DNA from: Shewanella eurypsychrophilus
GTDB lineage: Bacteria > Pseudomonadota > Gammaproteobacteria > Enterobacterales > Shewanellaceae
Length of the DNA: 64,000 nucleotides
NCBI RefSeq assembly: GCF_007004545.3
Contig: NZ_CP045503.2
Coordinates: 5,644,501 to 5,708,500 of the forward strand
Reading direction: 5' to 3'
Made by a program: the position numbers and the translations under genes. Numbering within the stretch: position 1 is the first letter of the stretch; each line of letters opens with the position of its first letter. Under the pieces are notes generated by a model. That model did not search any database. It saw only the letters and a program-made list of their open reading frames with translations, and was not told the origin of the DNA. Of the stretch, positions 17,744-26,625 are shown in pieces.

Positions 17744-20700
17744 ATGAATCTGACTCGAATAAGCACCCACAATCCAGCTGGCACACTAGTAACTCTGTTA
17801 TTGATCGCTATCTTTGGCATTCTCGCCATCGCAAAGTTGCCCATCCAATTGCTTCCCGATATCCAACGGCCGCAGATTTCGGTATTTAATAACTGGCGCT
17901 CGGCCGCACCTCAAGAGATGGAATCGAATATTATTGAACCTCAGGAAAATGTCTTAAGACAAGTTCCTGGGGTGGTTGAAATGACTTCTAACATTTCTCA
18001 GGGATTTGGTCGTATCAGCCTGACTTTCGAAGTCGGAAATAACATGCAAGAAGCGATGATCAATGTGATCAATGCGCTTAATCAGACCCCTCCTCGCCCC
18101 CTCGATGCCAATGAACCCTTTATCAACGTCGGAGGAGGCGGTGGTACACCAAATTTAGCCTCACTATTGATCCGCATGGCCCCTGATAATCCTGATATCA
18201 GCTTTGGTAAGTACCAAAAGTTAATTGATGATGTGGTAGAACCTAGGCTTAGACAGATCACAGGCGTTGGGGCTGTACAACTTCAAAGCAGGCAAGCTAA
18301 AGAGTTGCACATTGAGTTCGATCCTTATCGCGCCGCAGCACTGGGGATCACCATAGATCAACTCAGAAATACGCTTTCACGCGCTACCGATATCTCTGGC
18401 GGTACGGCGAATGTTGGCCGACGCCAATACACGGTCAGATTCTTAGGACAATACACACCGGAAAATCTCGGCAATCTGATCGTGACATATAATGATGGCC
18501 GCCCGGTCTATCTTAATGAACTGGCCGATGTCAGTGTTTCCACAGCTGAAGTACAAGGCTTTACCAAGCGTAACGGCTACCCAGCCTATTACATGACACT
18601 ACAAGGCACCTTCGATGCTAATACCGTAACCGTCCTCGATGGCGTTAATAAGGCAATAGAAGAACTCAATGCTGGCGCCTTGAAAGAGGCTGGTCTGGTG
18701 ATTGACCTCTCTTTCGATGCCTCGGTGCATATCAAGCGTGCCATTTTATTAGTTAAAGGTAACCTAGCAATAGGTGTGCTGCTGGCCCTAATCATACTCT
18801 TCGCCTTCCTGCGTAGCTTTAAAGCCACCCTAATGATTGCATCGACAATCCCTGTAGCCCTATTGATTGCTTTTTTCTCCCTCGAGGCCATGGGACGAAC
18901 CTTAAATGTTATCTCACTCGCTGGACTGGCCTTCGCTGTCGGTTTAGTACTCGATGCCGCGATCATCGTGCAGGAAAATATCGTTAGGCTGTTGCAAAAA
19001 GGCGAGCCACTCAAAGAGGCTATCGCTCGTGGTACCGAGCAAGTAAGAGGTGCTTTGATGGCCTCAACGGTGACCACGGTGGCCATCTTTTTACCCATTT
19101 TATTCATGCCTGGCGTCGAAGGTCAGCTGTTCTCTGATCTCGCGCTCACCCTTTCGGTCGCGGTGGTTTCTTCCTTTATCAGTGCGATCACTTTAATCCC
19201 AGTATTTAGCCTGCTGTGGCTAAAAATGCCAAAAAAGGCAGAGTCCGACAGTAACAAGCCAGATAGATGGCATAGACTGACTCAGCTTATCCGCAAGCTC
19301 ACCTGCGATAAGAAACGCGCAGCGACTTGGTGTGGCTTACTCATTATTGGCAGCGGCATATTAACCTTTGCCTTGATGCCTAGACCTGACTTTCTCCCAC
19401 AAGCCCGCTCAGATGGAATATTTGCCTTTTTCTCACTGCCGCCTGGAGCCAATGTTAAAACACTTGAAAAAGAGGTGGGTGATATCATCATAGAAAGACT
19501 AAAACCTTACTATGACAAAGAAAAAGCCCCTTATATTAAGGGCTATAATTTCTCGATGTACTCGGCGTTCAACGTGCTGTTTATCTACCCTGAAGACCCC
19601 TCAGAAGCCGATCAGATGATCAAGCTGCTGAACGAGGAGATCTTAATTGGTTTACCTGACACCCAAGCCTTTACCAATCGCGGCTCACTGCTGCAATTTG
19701 GCTTTAACGGTGGCCGCGCAATCAACATAGATCTTCAAGGGCCGGATATGGAGGCATTAATGGCCTCTGCAGGAAAAGGAATGGCACTGATCACCGATGC
19801 TCTCCCCGGTGCTGTGGTTCGCCCGATCCCAGGCTTGTCGATGGCACAACCTGAATTACACTTAATCCCCAATGAGCGTCGCCTGGCCCAAGCTGGTGTC
19901 GATAAAGCTCAGATAGCTAACGCTGTACGAGCCTATACCTCTGGATTATTTATCGGTGAATATTTCGATGGCAATGAACGTATGGATGTTTTACTCAAAG
20001 GGCCTAAATGGCAAGTTCCTGAGCAGTTAGCAGCCACGCCAGTATTTACTCAGGCGGCGGGTATTCAAACCATAGGAGAGCTTGCAAGCATCAAGCGCGC
20101 CGTAGGCCCCACTCAGCTGCAAAGAGTCAACGGCAGACGTAGCGTCAGCCTACTCATCTTCCCACCAGCAGATATGTCCTTAGATGAAGCGTTAGAGATC
20201 ATCAACGAGAAAGCGATCCCAGAGCTAAAGGCGAGTCTGCCAGATAATAGCTCACTTAAGTTCCGTGGTAGCGCCGATAAACTCGATAGCACCATTAAGG
20301 AGATGGGCGCTAACTTCCTATTAGCCGTATTGATTCTATTCCTACTGATGGCAGCCATGTTTAAATCGGCTAAAGACAGCTTACTTGTACTACTATCTAT
20401 GCCGTTGGCCATTTGTGGTGGTGTGGTCAGTTTGCAATTACTCAACCTATTCAGCTTTCAGAGCTTAGATTTACTGACCATGATAGGTTTTATCATCTTA
20501 CTGGGTCTGGTGGTCAACAATGCCATCCTATTAGTTGACCAAACACGCCAAGGTAGCCGAGCCGGTCTCAATATTGATGATGCCATCTACCAAGCTGTTG
20601 CCACCCGCGCACGTCCCGTTTATATGAGTACATTGACCTCCATCTTCGGCATGCTACCACTCATGTTAGTGCCTGGGGTTGGCAGCGAGATCTACCGAGG

Positions 20701-20851
20701 CTTAGCTGCCGTGATTGTCGGTGGTATGACCTTCAGTGCCCTGTTTACCCTCATTCTCATGCCAAGCCTACTGAGAATGACTCATGCACTCAGCAGACAG
20801 GCTACAACCTCATTCACACCTATTGCAGAATCTAATTCCGGAGCCCAGTGA
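17744..20851 (+). CDS. RND-family efflux pump permease
   Basis: An inner-membrane proton-driven pump of about 1035 residues (AcrB/hydrophobe-amphiphile type). It has the family's duplicated layout: an N-terminal helix, a large periplasmic loop, a helix bundle with GLAFAVGLVLDAAIIVQEN (helix 4 with the proton-relay acid), then a second loop and bundle (GFIILLGLVVNNAILLVDQ). The start at 17744 is chosen because AGGGAAG sits just before this ATG; a GTG five codons earlier lacks a site. It overlaps the adaptor gene by ATGA, implying coupling. No outer-membrane TolC-like gene is adjacent. Export substrates are unknown. Confidence 0.93.
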   Translation: MNLTRISTHNPAGTLVTLLLIAIFGILAIAKLPIQLLPDIQRPQISVFNNWRSAAPQEMESNIIEPQENVLRQVPGVVEMTSNISQGFGRISLTFEVGNNMQEAMINVINALNQTPPRPLDANEPFINVGGGGGTPNLASLLIRMAPDNPDISFGKYQKLIDDVVEPRLRQITGVGAVQLQSRQAKELHIEFDPYRAAALGITIDQLRNTLSRATDISGGTANVGRRQYTVRFLGQYTPENLGNLIVTYNDGRPVYLNELADVSVSTAEVQGFTKRNGYPAYYMTLQGTFDANTVTVLDGVNKAIEELNAGALKEAGLVIDLSFDASVHIKRAILLVKGNLAIGVLLALIILFAFLRSFKATLMIASTIPVALLIAFFSLEAMGRTLNVISLAGLAFAVGLVLDAAIIVQENIVRLLQKGEPLKEAIARGTEQVRGALMASTVTTVAIFLPILFMPGVEGQLFSDLALTLSVAVVSSFISAITLIPVFSLLWLKMPKKAESDSNKPDRWHRLTQLIRKLTCDKKRAATWCGLLIIGSGILTFALMPRPDFLPQARSDGIFAFFSLPPGANVKTLEKEVGDIIIERLKPYYDKEKAPYIKGYNFSMYSAFNVLFIYPEDPSEADQMIKLLNEEILIGLPDTQAFTNRGSLLQFGFNGGRAINIDLQGPDMEALMASAGKGMALITDALPGAVVRPIPGLSMAQPELHLIPNERRLAQAGVDKAQIANAVRAYTSGLFIGEYFDGNERMDVLLKGPKWQVPEQLAATPVFTQAAGIQTIGELASIKRAVGPTQLQRVNGRRSVSLLIFPPADMSLDEALEIINEKAIPELKASLPDNSSLKFRGSADKLDSTIKEMGANFLLAVLILFLLMAAMFKSAKDSLLVLLSMPLAICGGVVSLQLLNLFSFQSLDLLTMIGFIILLGLVVNNAILLVDQTRQGSRAGLNIDDAIYQAVATRARPVYMSTLTSIFGMLPLMLVPGVGSEIYRGLAAVIVGGMTFSALFTLILMPSLLRMTHALSRQATTSFTPIAESNSGAQ

Positions 20852-21951
20852 TGAACACTTTTAAGCAAGCAACTCTCTATCTCAGCCTATCTTTATCACT
20901 ACTTGCCCCCTTTAGCGTATTTGCCGAGGAGGATGAGGCAGAAACTAAAGCCAGCCTAGTGAGCGTGGTTCAGGTAGAAAATAGAGCACTCTCACCTAAG
21001 ATCATGGTCATAGGCTCAGTTCACTCCCGTCGCAGTGCAGAACTCACGGCGGGCATAGACGGTAAACTCATTTGGGTTCAAGAAGCTGGCACCCGTGTCA
21101 TCACAGGTGAAGTCGTGGCAAGACTAGAGCAGACGCGGTTAGATTTACAAAAGGAGCAGCAAGAAGCTCAAATAGAGTATGAGCAAGTCGGAGTGACTCG
21201 GCTAAACCGTGAATTGAAACGCTTGGAGCAGTTAATCATCAGTAAAAACGCTTCAGAAACTGAACTCGATAAAGCCAAATCTGATAGAGATCTCGCTGCG
21301 GCAAATCTAAAACTGGCACAGATCAAACTAAAGATGATTTTGGATGATCTGAGACGCACCGAAGTCAAATCCCCTTTTTCAGGTATTATTACAGAACGTA
21401 AACGTCAGGCGGGTGAAGACATCAGCCGTTCAGTCTCAATCGTTTCAATCACAGATCCTGATAACTTAGAGATCCGCTTACACGCGCCGCTTAAACATAG
21501 TCGCCGAGTTAAAGTCGGCGATGAACTCAATATTTATCATACCGAAGGCGAATTCCAGGCGAACATTCGCAGCCTGATCCCGGTATCAGATATCCGCTCG
21601 CAAACATTCGAGGCTCGTATAGACCTGCCTATTGAGATGCAAGATGCCTTTAGTGTCGGTGAGCTAGTCTCTCTCGCACTGCCAATCGCGCCTAAGCAGC
21701 TAACCACTTTGGTGCCAAGAGATGCGATTATTTTGCGCTCAACCGGCGCCTATGTATTTAAAATAAATGCAGATAACACGGCTGAAAAAATCATGGTTGA
21801 ACTCGGTGATGGTGAAGGAGATTGGATTGCCGTTAATGCCGACCTCAGCGATAGTGATACTGTGGTTATCCGCGGCGCAGAAACATTACAGGACGGACAG
21901 CAGGTGAAACTACAAGCCCTTCCTGGGACTAAAACTGCAACGACAAGTTAG
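20848..21951 (+). CDS. RND efflux periplasmic adaptor (membrane fusion protein)
   Basis: A 367-residue periplasmic adaptor with a signal peptide ending near SVFAEE. The order is family-typical: an N-terminal barrel-sandwich half (VIGSVHSRRSAELTAGIDGKL), a long alpha-helical hairpin (about residues 85-165, heptad-rich in E, K, L and A), the second lipoyl half (KSPFSGIITERK), and beta-barrel and membrane-proximal domains. It bridges the upstream RND permease to an outer-membrane channel. The pump gene comes first here, the reverse of the usual acrAB order. The stop codon is followed within 15 bases by CTAG repeats and then the IS. Confidence 0.93.
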   Translation: MMNTFKQATLYLSLSLSLLAPFSVFAEEDEAETKASLVSVVQVENRALSPKIMVIGSVHSRRSAELTAGIDGKLIWVQEAGTRVITGEVVARLEQTRLDLQKEQQEAQIEYEQVGVTRLNRELKRLEQLIISKNASETELDKAKSDRDLAAANLKLAQIKLKMILDDLRRTEVKSPFSGIITERKRQAGEDISRSVSIVSITDPDNLEIRLHAPLKHSRRVKVGDELNIYHTEGEFQANIRSLIPVSDIRSQTFEARIDLPIEMQDAFSVGELVSLALPIAPKQLTTLVPRDAIILRSTGAYVFKINADNTAEKIMVELGDGEGDWIAVNADLSDSDTVVIRGAETLQDGQQVKLQALPGTKTATTS

Positions 21952-21962
21952 GGGGATAAGGT

Positions 21963-21998
21963 TCTAGGTTTAAGTTTCTAGTTCCTAGGTCCTAGGTC
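21963..21998. repeat. CTAG-rich repeat, left arm of a hairpin split by the IS
   Basis: Degenerate TTCTAGG/CCTAGGT units follow the adaptor gene. CTAGTTCCTAG at 21978-21988 is the exact reverse complement of CTAGGAACTAG at 23261-23271 on the other side of the IS. With the IS and one GGTC copy removed, the two arms would form an 11-bp hairpin with a loop of about 18 bases. Confidence 0.75.
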
Positions 21999-22029
21999 TG
22001 ATATGACCCCAGTAAAGTGGACACAGGGT

Positions 22030-22923
22030 TTAAATTCTTGATTCAAATACTATGGGACTCACTCCATTTAGAGTCCCATGTCTTCTCACCATATTATAAT
22101 AATCATCGATATAAAATCGACACTGTGTTGTCATTTCTTTTCTGCTTAGCTCTTCTAAGTTAGAGAACCATTCTTTCTTTAACTGAGCAAAAAAGCTTTC
22201 TGAGCAAGCATTATCCCAGCAATTCCCCTTTCTCGACATACTCACTGTGACCTTACGCTTCGTTAGCCACTTAAGTACTTCAAAGCTTCTGTATTGAGCC
22301 CCCTGGTCAGAGTGAAACATCAGCTCACTCCCATTTGGCCTTCGTTCTACCCAAGCTTGTTTGAGTGACTTCATCACCAGTTCGCTCGAATTTATGTAGC
22401 TCGTTGCCCAGCCCACCACTTTACGTGAGTACAAATCGATGATGACACATAGATACTGCCAGCCCTCTTTGCACCTAATTTGTGTAATATCTGATACCCA
22501 AACAGTATTAGGTTTAGCTACTTCAAACTCTCTGTTTAAGTAATTCGGCGCTCTTGTTTCAATCAACCTAGGCTTCACTACACCGAACTTCCTTTTACAT
22601 GCTTTAGACCTGTAATCAAACACCTGTAACAAGCTTTGTACTCGCTTTTTATTACAATCGAAACCATTAGCTACAGCATCCAGCCATAACTTCCTATAAC
22701 CCGCTATGCTCCTGTGCTCAGCTATCTTTTCTTTGAGAAAGTCAGACAGTACTTCGTTATCTTTATCGCGTTGAGAAGGCTTACGAACAAGCCAGCTGTA
22801 ATAGCCTGAGCGAGATACACCAAAAATATCACAGAGCAATTTTATCGTTCTTCGAGTTGAGCAATAACCTTGGATAAACTGAAACTTTATCCCTGGTGTT
22901 TGTCGAAGAACTCCTTCGCCTTT
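22030..22923 (-). CDS. IS3-family transposase OrfB (DDE integrase part, made by -1 frameshift)
   Basis: This is the catalytic half of the transposase. The RNase H-fold core has the acidic triad in VSDITQI, HSDQGAQY and ACSESFF; the GNCWDNACSE stretch is typical of the IS3 group. There is no good ATG. The frame is open back through LRQTPGIKFQFIQG to the slippery heptamer at 22920-22926, where ribosomes translating OrfA can slip by -1 and continue here, giving the OrfAB transposase. The end points given cover the open frame after the slip site. The frame shows no internal stop. Confidence 0.9.
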   Translation of the reverse strand, partial: KGEGVLRQTPGIKFQFIQGYCSTRRTIKLLCDIFGVSRSGYYSWLVRKPSQRDKDNEVLSDFLKEKIAEHRSIAGYRKLWLDAVANGFDCNKKRVQSLLQVFDYRSKACKRKFGVVKPRLIETRAPNYLNREFEVAKPNTVWVSDITQIRCKEGWQYLCVIIDLYSRKVVGWATSYINSSELVMKSLKQAWVERRPNGSELMFHSDQGAQYRSFEVLKWLTKRKVTVSMSRKGNCWDNACSESFFAQLKKEWFSNLEELSRKEMTTQCRFYIDDYYNMVRRHGTLNGVSPIVFESRI

Positions 22924-23201
22924 TTTAAGATATCGTTCTCCAACTCTGCACGCTCTAATCGTTTTTTTAGCCCACGGTTTTCACGTTCAAGTTCAGCTAG
23001 CCCCTTATTAGGACCGACATTTTTAATAGGTTTAGAAGTGTGTTTCTTCGACGTCAATTGAGCTCTCCATTTACTGAGCAAAGCGGGATGGATACCTAAT
23101 TTACCAGCTAAAGCCTTTACTGTATCGGGAGAGTTTAAGGATTGTTGAACAGCAGCCAATTTGAAGGCTGCTGTGTGGGTCTTACGAGTTATTATTTTCA
23201 T
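22887..23201 (-). CDS. IS3-family transposase OrfA (helix-turn-helix)
   Basis: A 104-residue DNA-binding protein: an N-terminal helix-turn-helix (FKLAAVQQS...LAGKLGIHPALLSKWRAQ) followed by a basic linker and a C-terminal leucine-zipper-like helix (LERENRGLKKRLERAELENDI, residues 70-90). This is the standard OrfA layout; it binds the terminal repeats and, alone, tends to repress transposition. Its last codons overlap the frameshift signal A_AAA_AAG in the correct phase. Confidence 0.93.
   Translation of the reverse strand: MKIITRKTHTAAFKLAAVQQSLNSPDTVKALAGKLGIHPALLSKWRAQLTSKKHTSKPIKNVGPNKGLAELERENRGLKKRLERAELENDILKKAKEFFDKHQG
22920..22926 (-). promoter_or_regulatory. Programmed -1 ribosomal frameshift site (A_AAA_AAG)
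   Basis: On the minus strand the heptamer AAAAAAG occurs with zero-frame phase TTA AAA AAG, the canonical IS3 slip site. A -1 shift joins OrfA to the open OrfB frame without a stop. The zero frame terminates 11 codons later. Confidence 0.88.
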
Positions 23202-23496
23202 GGCACCTTATCGCTTATATAAGGTGTCCACTTTTAGGGGGTCATATCAGGTCCTAACATCTAGGAACTAGGTTCTCTCTTCAAAAGGCGGAATTTTCAT
23301 CAACTTTTGCTTTAGTCATCGTCTTAATGTCGAGGTGAATCTTCACCTTTGCTATCACATTATGAAAACACAGATAAAAACTGCTGCTGAGATCATAGTC
23401 TTCTGAATTCACCATGGCATAATGACTGCCAACTTTCGCTTTTACTAATGTCGCGTATATTTACGTGAGGTTATACATTCTTCATAAGGGTGCCAG

Positions 23497-24741
23497 ATGT
23501 CCACTAAAGCCGATCCATGCTCTCAACCAAGTCTCATGCATCCAGATGAGGCAATCGCATTGCTCCTCAATCAAGTTAATCCGTTAGCAGATACTGAAGT
23601 TGTTACACTATCTCATGGGCTTGGACGAGTATTAGCAGAAGATTTAGCCTCTAGCATAGACCTGCCTCCCTTCAATAATTCAGCGATGGACGGTTATGCT
23701 TTTCGTTTCGAAGACCTCAATACTAATGACAGTCTGACTCTTATTGGCCAATCATTTGCAGGCCACCCCTTTGAGGATGAAGCTAAGCCTAATACCTGTA
23801 TCCGAATCATGACAGGTGCACCACTACCTGATGGATACGATACCGTGCAGATGCAGGAGAAAGTTGAAGCAAAAGGTAACGATATCTTTATTGAGCCACC
23901 TTTTGCGATAGGCGCCAATATTCGTTACCGCGGCGAGGAAGTAAAAACAGGTGGAAAAGTATTATTGTGTGGCACTCAAATTGGCGCCGCCGAACTCGGT
24001 GTCCTAGCCACTATTGGCGCCAGTCAAATTCGGGTAACCCGTCAGGTAAAAGTCGCCTTTTTCTCTACTGGAGATGAACTCAGACCCGTAGGCAGCGAGC
24101 TGGCACCGGGACAAATTTATGACTCGAATCGCTACAGCATCCAAGGGTTACTCAGCCGCGCTAATGTCGAGTGGATTGATATGGGCGTAATTGAAGATGA
24201 CCCAGAAGCTATTCGACAGGCATTTAAAAATGCCTCAGCGAATGCCGATATGGTACTGACATCAGGCGGCGTTTCTGTAGGCGATGCCGATTACACCAAA
24301 CAGGTCCTCGATGAAGAGGGTGAAATTACCTTCTGGAAGCTGGCAATTAAACCTGGTAAACCTTTTGCTTTTGGCAAGCTAGGTAAAGCTATTTTCTGTG
24401 GTCTGCCAGGCAACCCTGTTTCCTCTATGGTGACTTTCTACAAACTGGTTTGGCCGCTATTAAACAAGATGCAGGGTCTACCTCAATCTAAACCTCTCCA
24501 GCTCAAGGCCAAATTAAAGGGTGATCTACGTAAGTTCCCTGGCCGTGTCGAATATCAGCGTGGCATTCTCAGCCAAAATGATAATGGAGAAGCTGAAGTT
24601 AGCATCACAGGCAGGCAGGGATCAGGCATGCTCACTTCAATGAGTTTAGCCAACTGTTTCGTTATCTTAGCTCAAGAGCAAGGTGATACTGCAGATGGCA
24701 CATTAGTCACGGTAGAACCTTTTAATTCAGTACTTTGCTGA
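23497..24741 (+). CDS. moeA: Molybdopterin molybdotransferase
   Basis: A 414-residue cytosolic enzyme that inserts molybdate into adenylylated molybdopterin, the last general step of molybdenum cofactor synthesis. Family markers are visible in order: NNSAMDGYAF near residue 65, the central MoCF domain with FFSTGDEL and SGGVSVGDADY, then KPGKPFAFG and GLPGNPVSS, and the C-terminal domain IV. It forms a pair with moeB 45 bases downstream. Further Mo-cofactor genes lie at 43-46 kb. Confidence 0.98.
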   Translation: MSTKADPCSQPSLMHPDEAIALLLNQVNPLADTEVVTLSHGLGRVLAEDLASSIDLPPFNNSAMDGYAFRFEDLNTNDSLTLIGQSFAGHPFEDEAKPNTCIRIMTGAPLPDGYDTVQMQEKVEAKGNDIFIEPPFAIGANIRYRGEEVKTGGKVLLCGTQIGAAELGVLATIGASQIRVTRQVKVAFFSTGDELRPVGSELAPGQIYDSNRYSIQGLLSRANVEWIDMGVIEDDPEAIRQAFKNASANADMVLTSGGVSVGDADYTKQVLDEEGEITFWKLAIKPGKPFAFGKLGKAIFCGLPGNPVSSMVTFYKLVWPLLNKMQGLPQSKPLQLKAKLKGDLRKFPGRVEYQRGILSQNDNGEAEVSITGRQGSGMLTSMSLANCFVILAQEQGDTADGTLVTVEPFNSVLC

Positions 24742-24786
24742 ACATTATAACCTTAAGCTATTTAACAAATCGTTCAGGAAACAGGT

Positions 24787-25554
24787 ATGAGTTCTACAAT
24801 CGATAACGATGAAATCTTGTCTGACAGTGAGATATTGAGATACAGCCGCCAAATTTCTATCAAGGCGATGGATTTTGAAGGGCAAGAAAAACTGAAACTC
24901 GCTAAGGTGCTCATTATTGGTGCAGGTGGACTAGGTTGTGCAGCAAGCCAATACCTTGCTGTCGCGGGTGTAGGTCATATGACCTTAGTTGATTTCGATA
25001 CCGTTGAAACATCTAATTTACAGCGTCAGGTATTGCATCAAGATAAAAATGTCGGCCAAGCTAAGGTTGAATCGGCAAAAGAAACCTTAACGGAGCTTAA
25101 TCCGCATATTCGAATAGATACTGTTAATGCCGTTCTAGACGATCATGAGATCGATGAACTCGTCGCAAAGCATTGCCTAGTGCTGGACTGTACCGATAAT
25201 GTTGCAGTTCGAGAACAGCTCAATAAGAGCTGTTTTAGTCATAAAATCCCATTGGTTTCAGCTGCCGCTATCCGCATGGAAGGAACAGTCACTGTTTTCG
25301 ATTATCAGGACGAGCATCCTTGCTATCATTGCTTTAGTAAGCTCTTTGGTGAACAACACCTTACCTGTGTCGAGTCTGGAATTTTAGCGCCTGTCGTCGG
25401 GATGATCGGCTGCTTGCAGGCCGTCGAAGCCATCAAGGTGATTGCTAATATGGGTAAGCCATTGACCGGACGCATCTTAATGATTGATGCTATGACCATG
25501 GAGTTTCGCGAAATGAAACTTGCTAAACAGGCTAACTGTAAAGTCTGTGGATAA
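24787..25554 (+). CDS. moeB: Molybdopterin-synthase adenylyltransferase
   Basis: A 255-residue E1-like enzyme that adenylates the C-terminal glycine of MoaD so that it can receive sulfur. The nucleotide loop GAGGLGCAASQYLA, the arginine in SNLQRQVLH, and two zinc CxxC pairs (CYHC and CKVC) are all present; TCVESG contains the usual cysteine. There is no rhodanese domain, as in E. coli MoeB. It shares an operon with moeA. A heptamer array begins 8 bases after the stop. Confidence 0.97.
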   Translation: MSSTIDNDEILSDSEILRYSRQISIKAMDFEGQEKLKLAKVLIIGAGGLGCAASQYLAVAGVGHMTLVDFDTVETSNLQRQVLHQDKNVGQAKVESAKETLTELNPHIRIDTVNAVLDDHEIDELVAKHCLVLDCTDNVAVREQLNKSCFSHKIPLVSAAAIRMEGTVTVFDYQDEHPCYHCFSKLFGEQHLTCVESGILAPVVGMIGCLQAVEAIKVIANMGKPLTGRILMIDAMTMEFREMKLAKQANCKVCG

Positions 25555-25562
25555 TGCTAAAT

Positions 25563-25604
25563 TCTAGGCTCTAGGCTCTAGGCTCTAGGCTCTAGGCTCT
25601 AGGC
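25563..25604. repeat. Heptamer tandem array, six perfect copies of TCTAGGC
   Basis: Exactly 42 bases of TCTAGGC repeated six times, starting 8 bases after the moeB stop codon. Every unit contains CTAG. The following spacer to 25840 contains no recognisable gene. Confidence 0.95.
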
Positions 25605-25851
25605 AAGGTGATGCTGGTCTAAATATACCCATTTAAGCCAGTATCACTATCCTTTCCCCATCATCTTCTTGCTTCTATTCACTTGTTACAAAGCCCTTTA
25701 AGACCTCATTTAAACCTCATTTAAAAAATCAGATTAAAATCTCAAAAAACAATTTGACCCTCCCCTTACGGGAGACAATATGATGCTTATCAACGGACAA
25801 GCAGTCCTGCAAAATATTGCTAAACCTAACTAAGAATACTTGGAGTCAAAT

Positions 25852-26289
25852 ATGAACTTACTAACTAAAACAATCTTATCTACCGTTATCGCAATCTCTT
25901 CAACGTCAGTTTTTGCCGCGAGTGTGTCTATACCAAGCAGTATGCAAGTATCAGCAATTAATGGTATTGAAGTACAAAATAGCCAAGAGCTTAAGTTAGC
26001 CGAAGGCCAAAACTTGGTAACGCTAAGATATATAGAAGATTTCGCATTCAATGCCGATGACTCGGGATCACTCGTTAAATCTAAGCCACTATTTTTGAAT
26101 ATATCTGCACAGGAAGGAGTGCAGTACACAGTATCGATACCTGAACTTATGACACAAGATCAAGCGCGAAACTTTATCAATAATCCTCAAGTTCAGGTGA
26201 GTGATAGCAATGGAGTCACCCGTGCAAACAGCTTATCTAACCAGTATCAGTTGATGGCAGCCATGTTTAAGCAAGATGTAGAGATGTAA
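25852..26289 (+). CDS. DUF2057-family exported protein
   Basis: About 145 residues with a signal peptide ending at VFAAS, so periplasmic. The rest resembles the DUF2057 (YccT-like) family: an N-terminal strand region (VSIPSSMQVSAINGIEV), a run giving LRYIEDF, and a C-terminal helix. Function is unknown. The ATG at 25852 is preceded by TGGAG six bases upstream; an upstream in-frame TTG is unlikely. Its own stop codon forms the loop of the terminator that follows. Confidence 0.8.
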   Translation: MNLLTKTILSTVIAISSTSVFAASVSIPSSMQVSAINGIEVQNSQELKLAEGQNLVTLRYIEDFAFNADDSGSLVKSKPLFLNISAQEGVQYTVSIPELMTQDQARNFINNPQVQVSDSNGVTRANSLSNQYQLMAAMFKQDVEM

Positions 26290-26302
26290 CATCTCTTTTT
26301 TA
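26280..26302 (+). terminator. Terminator whose loop is the stop codon
   Basis: The stem AGAGATG / CATCTCT has the TAA stop codon of the DUF2057 gene as its three-base loop, followed by six T residues. Such tight overlap is unusual but forms a valid intrinsic terminator. Confidence 0.75.
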
Positions 26303-26385
26303 AGGCGCTGTAAATCACATCGATTCAATAGGGGGGATATGCCGTCTCCCCTCCAAGTCTCAAATCTCAAATCTTCACAGGCATA

Positions 26386-26571
26386 TTAATCTAAGCCCTC
26401 CCCTCTAGCGAATCCTAGTAAAGATAATGACTTCCAGTACTTATCTCTGACTTCTTTCACTAAGAAGCGTAATCTTGTTGGTTAATACATTTCTGGGTTA
26501 AAGTAGGTCCACCAGCTTGGTGACAGTTTCTTGGAAGATTGTTGTTCATCAAAAATTAACCCTTTAATGGA
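26386..26571 (-). pseudogene. Possible remnant of an unidentified gene
   Basis: On the minus strand one frame reads about 60 residues with a single in-frame stop near 26482. Before the stop it reads KKLSPSWWTYFNPEMY, and after it TRLRFLVKEVRDKYWKSL and LLGFARGEGLD. The composition (aromatic-rich, charged helix, sensible codons) looks like protein rather than random spacer, but there is no start codon. I do not recognise the family. It could equally be chance. Confidence 0.3.
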
Positions 26572-26625
26572 TATGGTCCGTTACTAGTACTTAGTAACCC
26601 AACTCTTTATGGAGAATCGAAGGAT

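Larger units (their letters stand above)
21999..23249 (-). mobile_element. IS3-family insertion sequence, complete (1251 bp)
   Basis: The element starts TGATATGACCCC and ends with the complement GGGGTCATATCA. The inner parts of the terminal repeats are also alike (AAAGTGGACAC). GGTC lies on both sides (21995-21998 and 23250-23253), fitting a 4-bp target duplication. It encodes OrfA and OrfB on the minus strand with a frameshift signal between them. All three DDE residues are present, so it may be active. Confidence 0.93.

Noticed and set aside
18589..19107. 172-residue leftward open frame inside the RND pump gene
   Set aside because: It is a shadow frame of a well-supported gene and has no domain or ribosome site.
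25563..25604. Heptamer arrays as CRISPR repeats
   Set aside because: The units are 7 bases with no spacers and there are no cas genes in the window.
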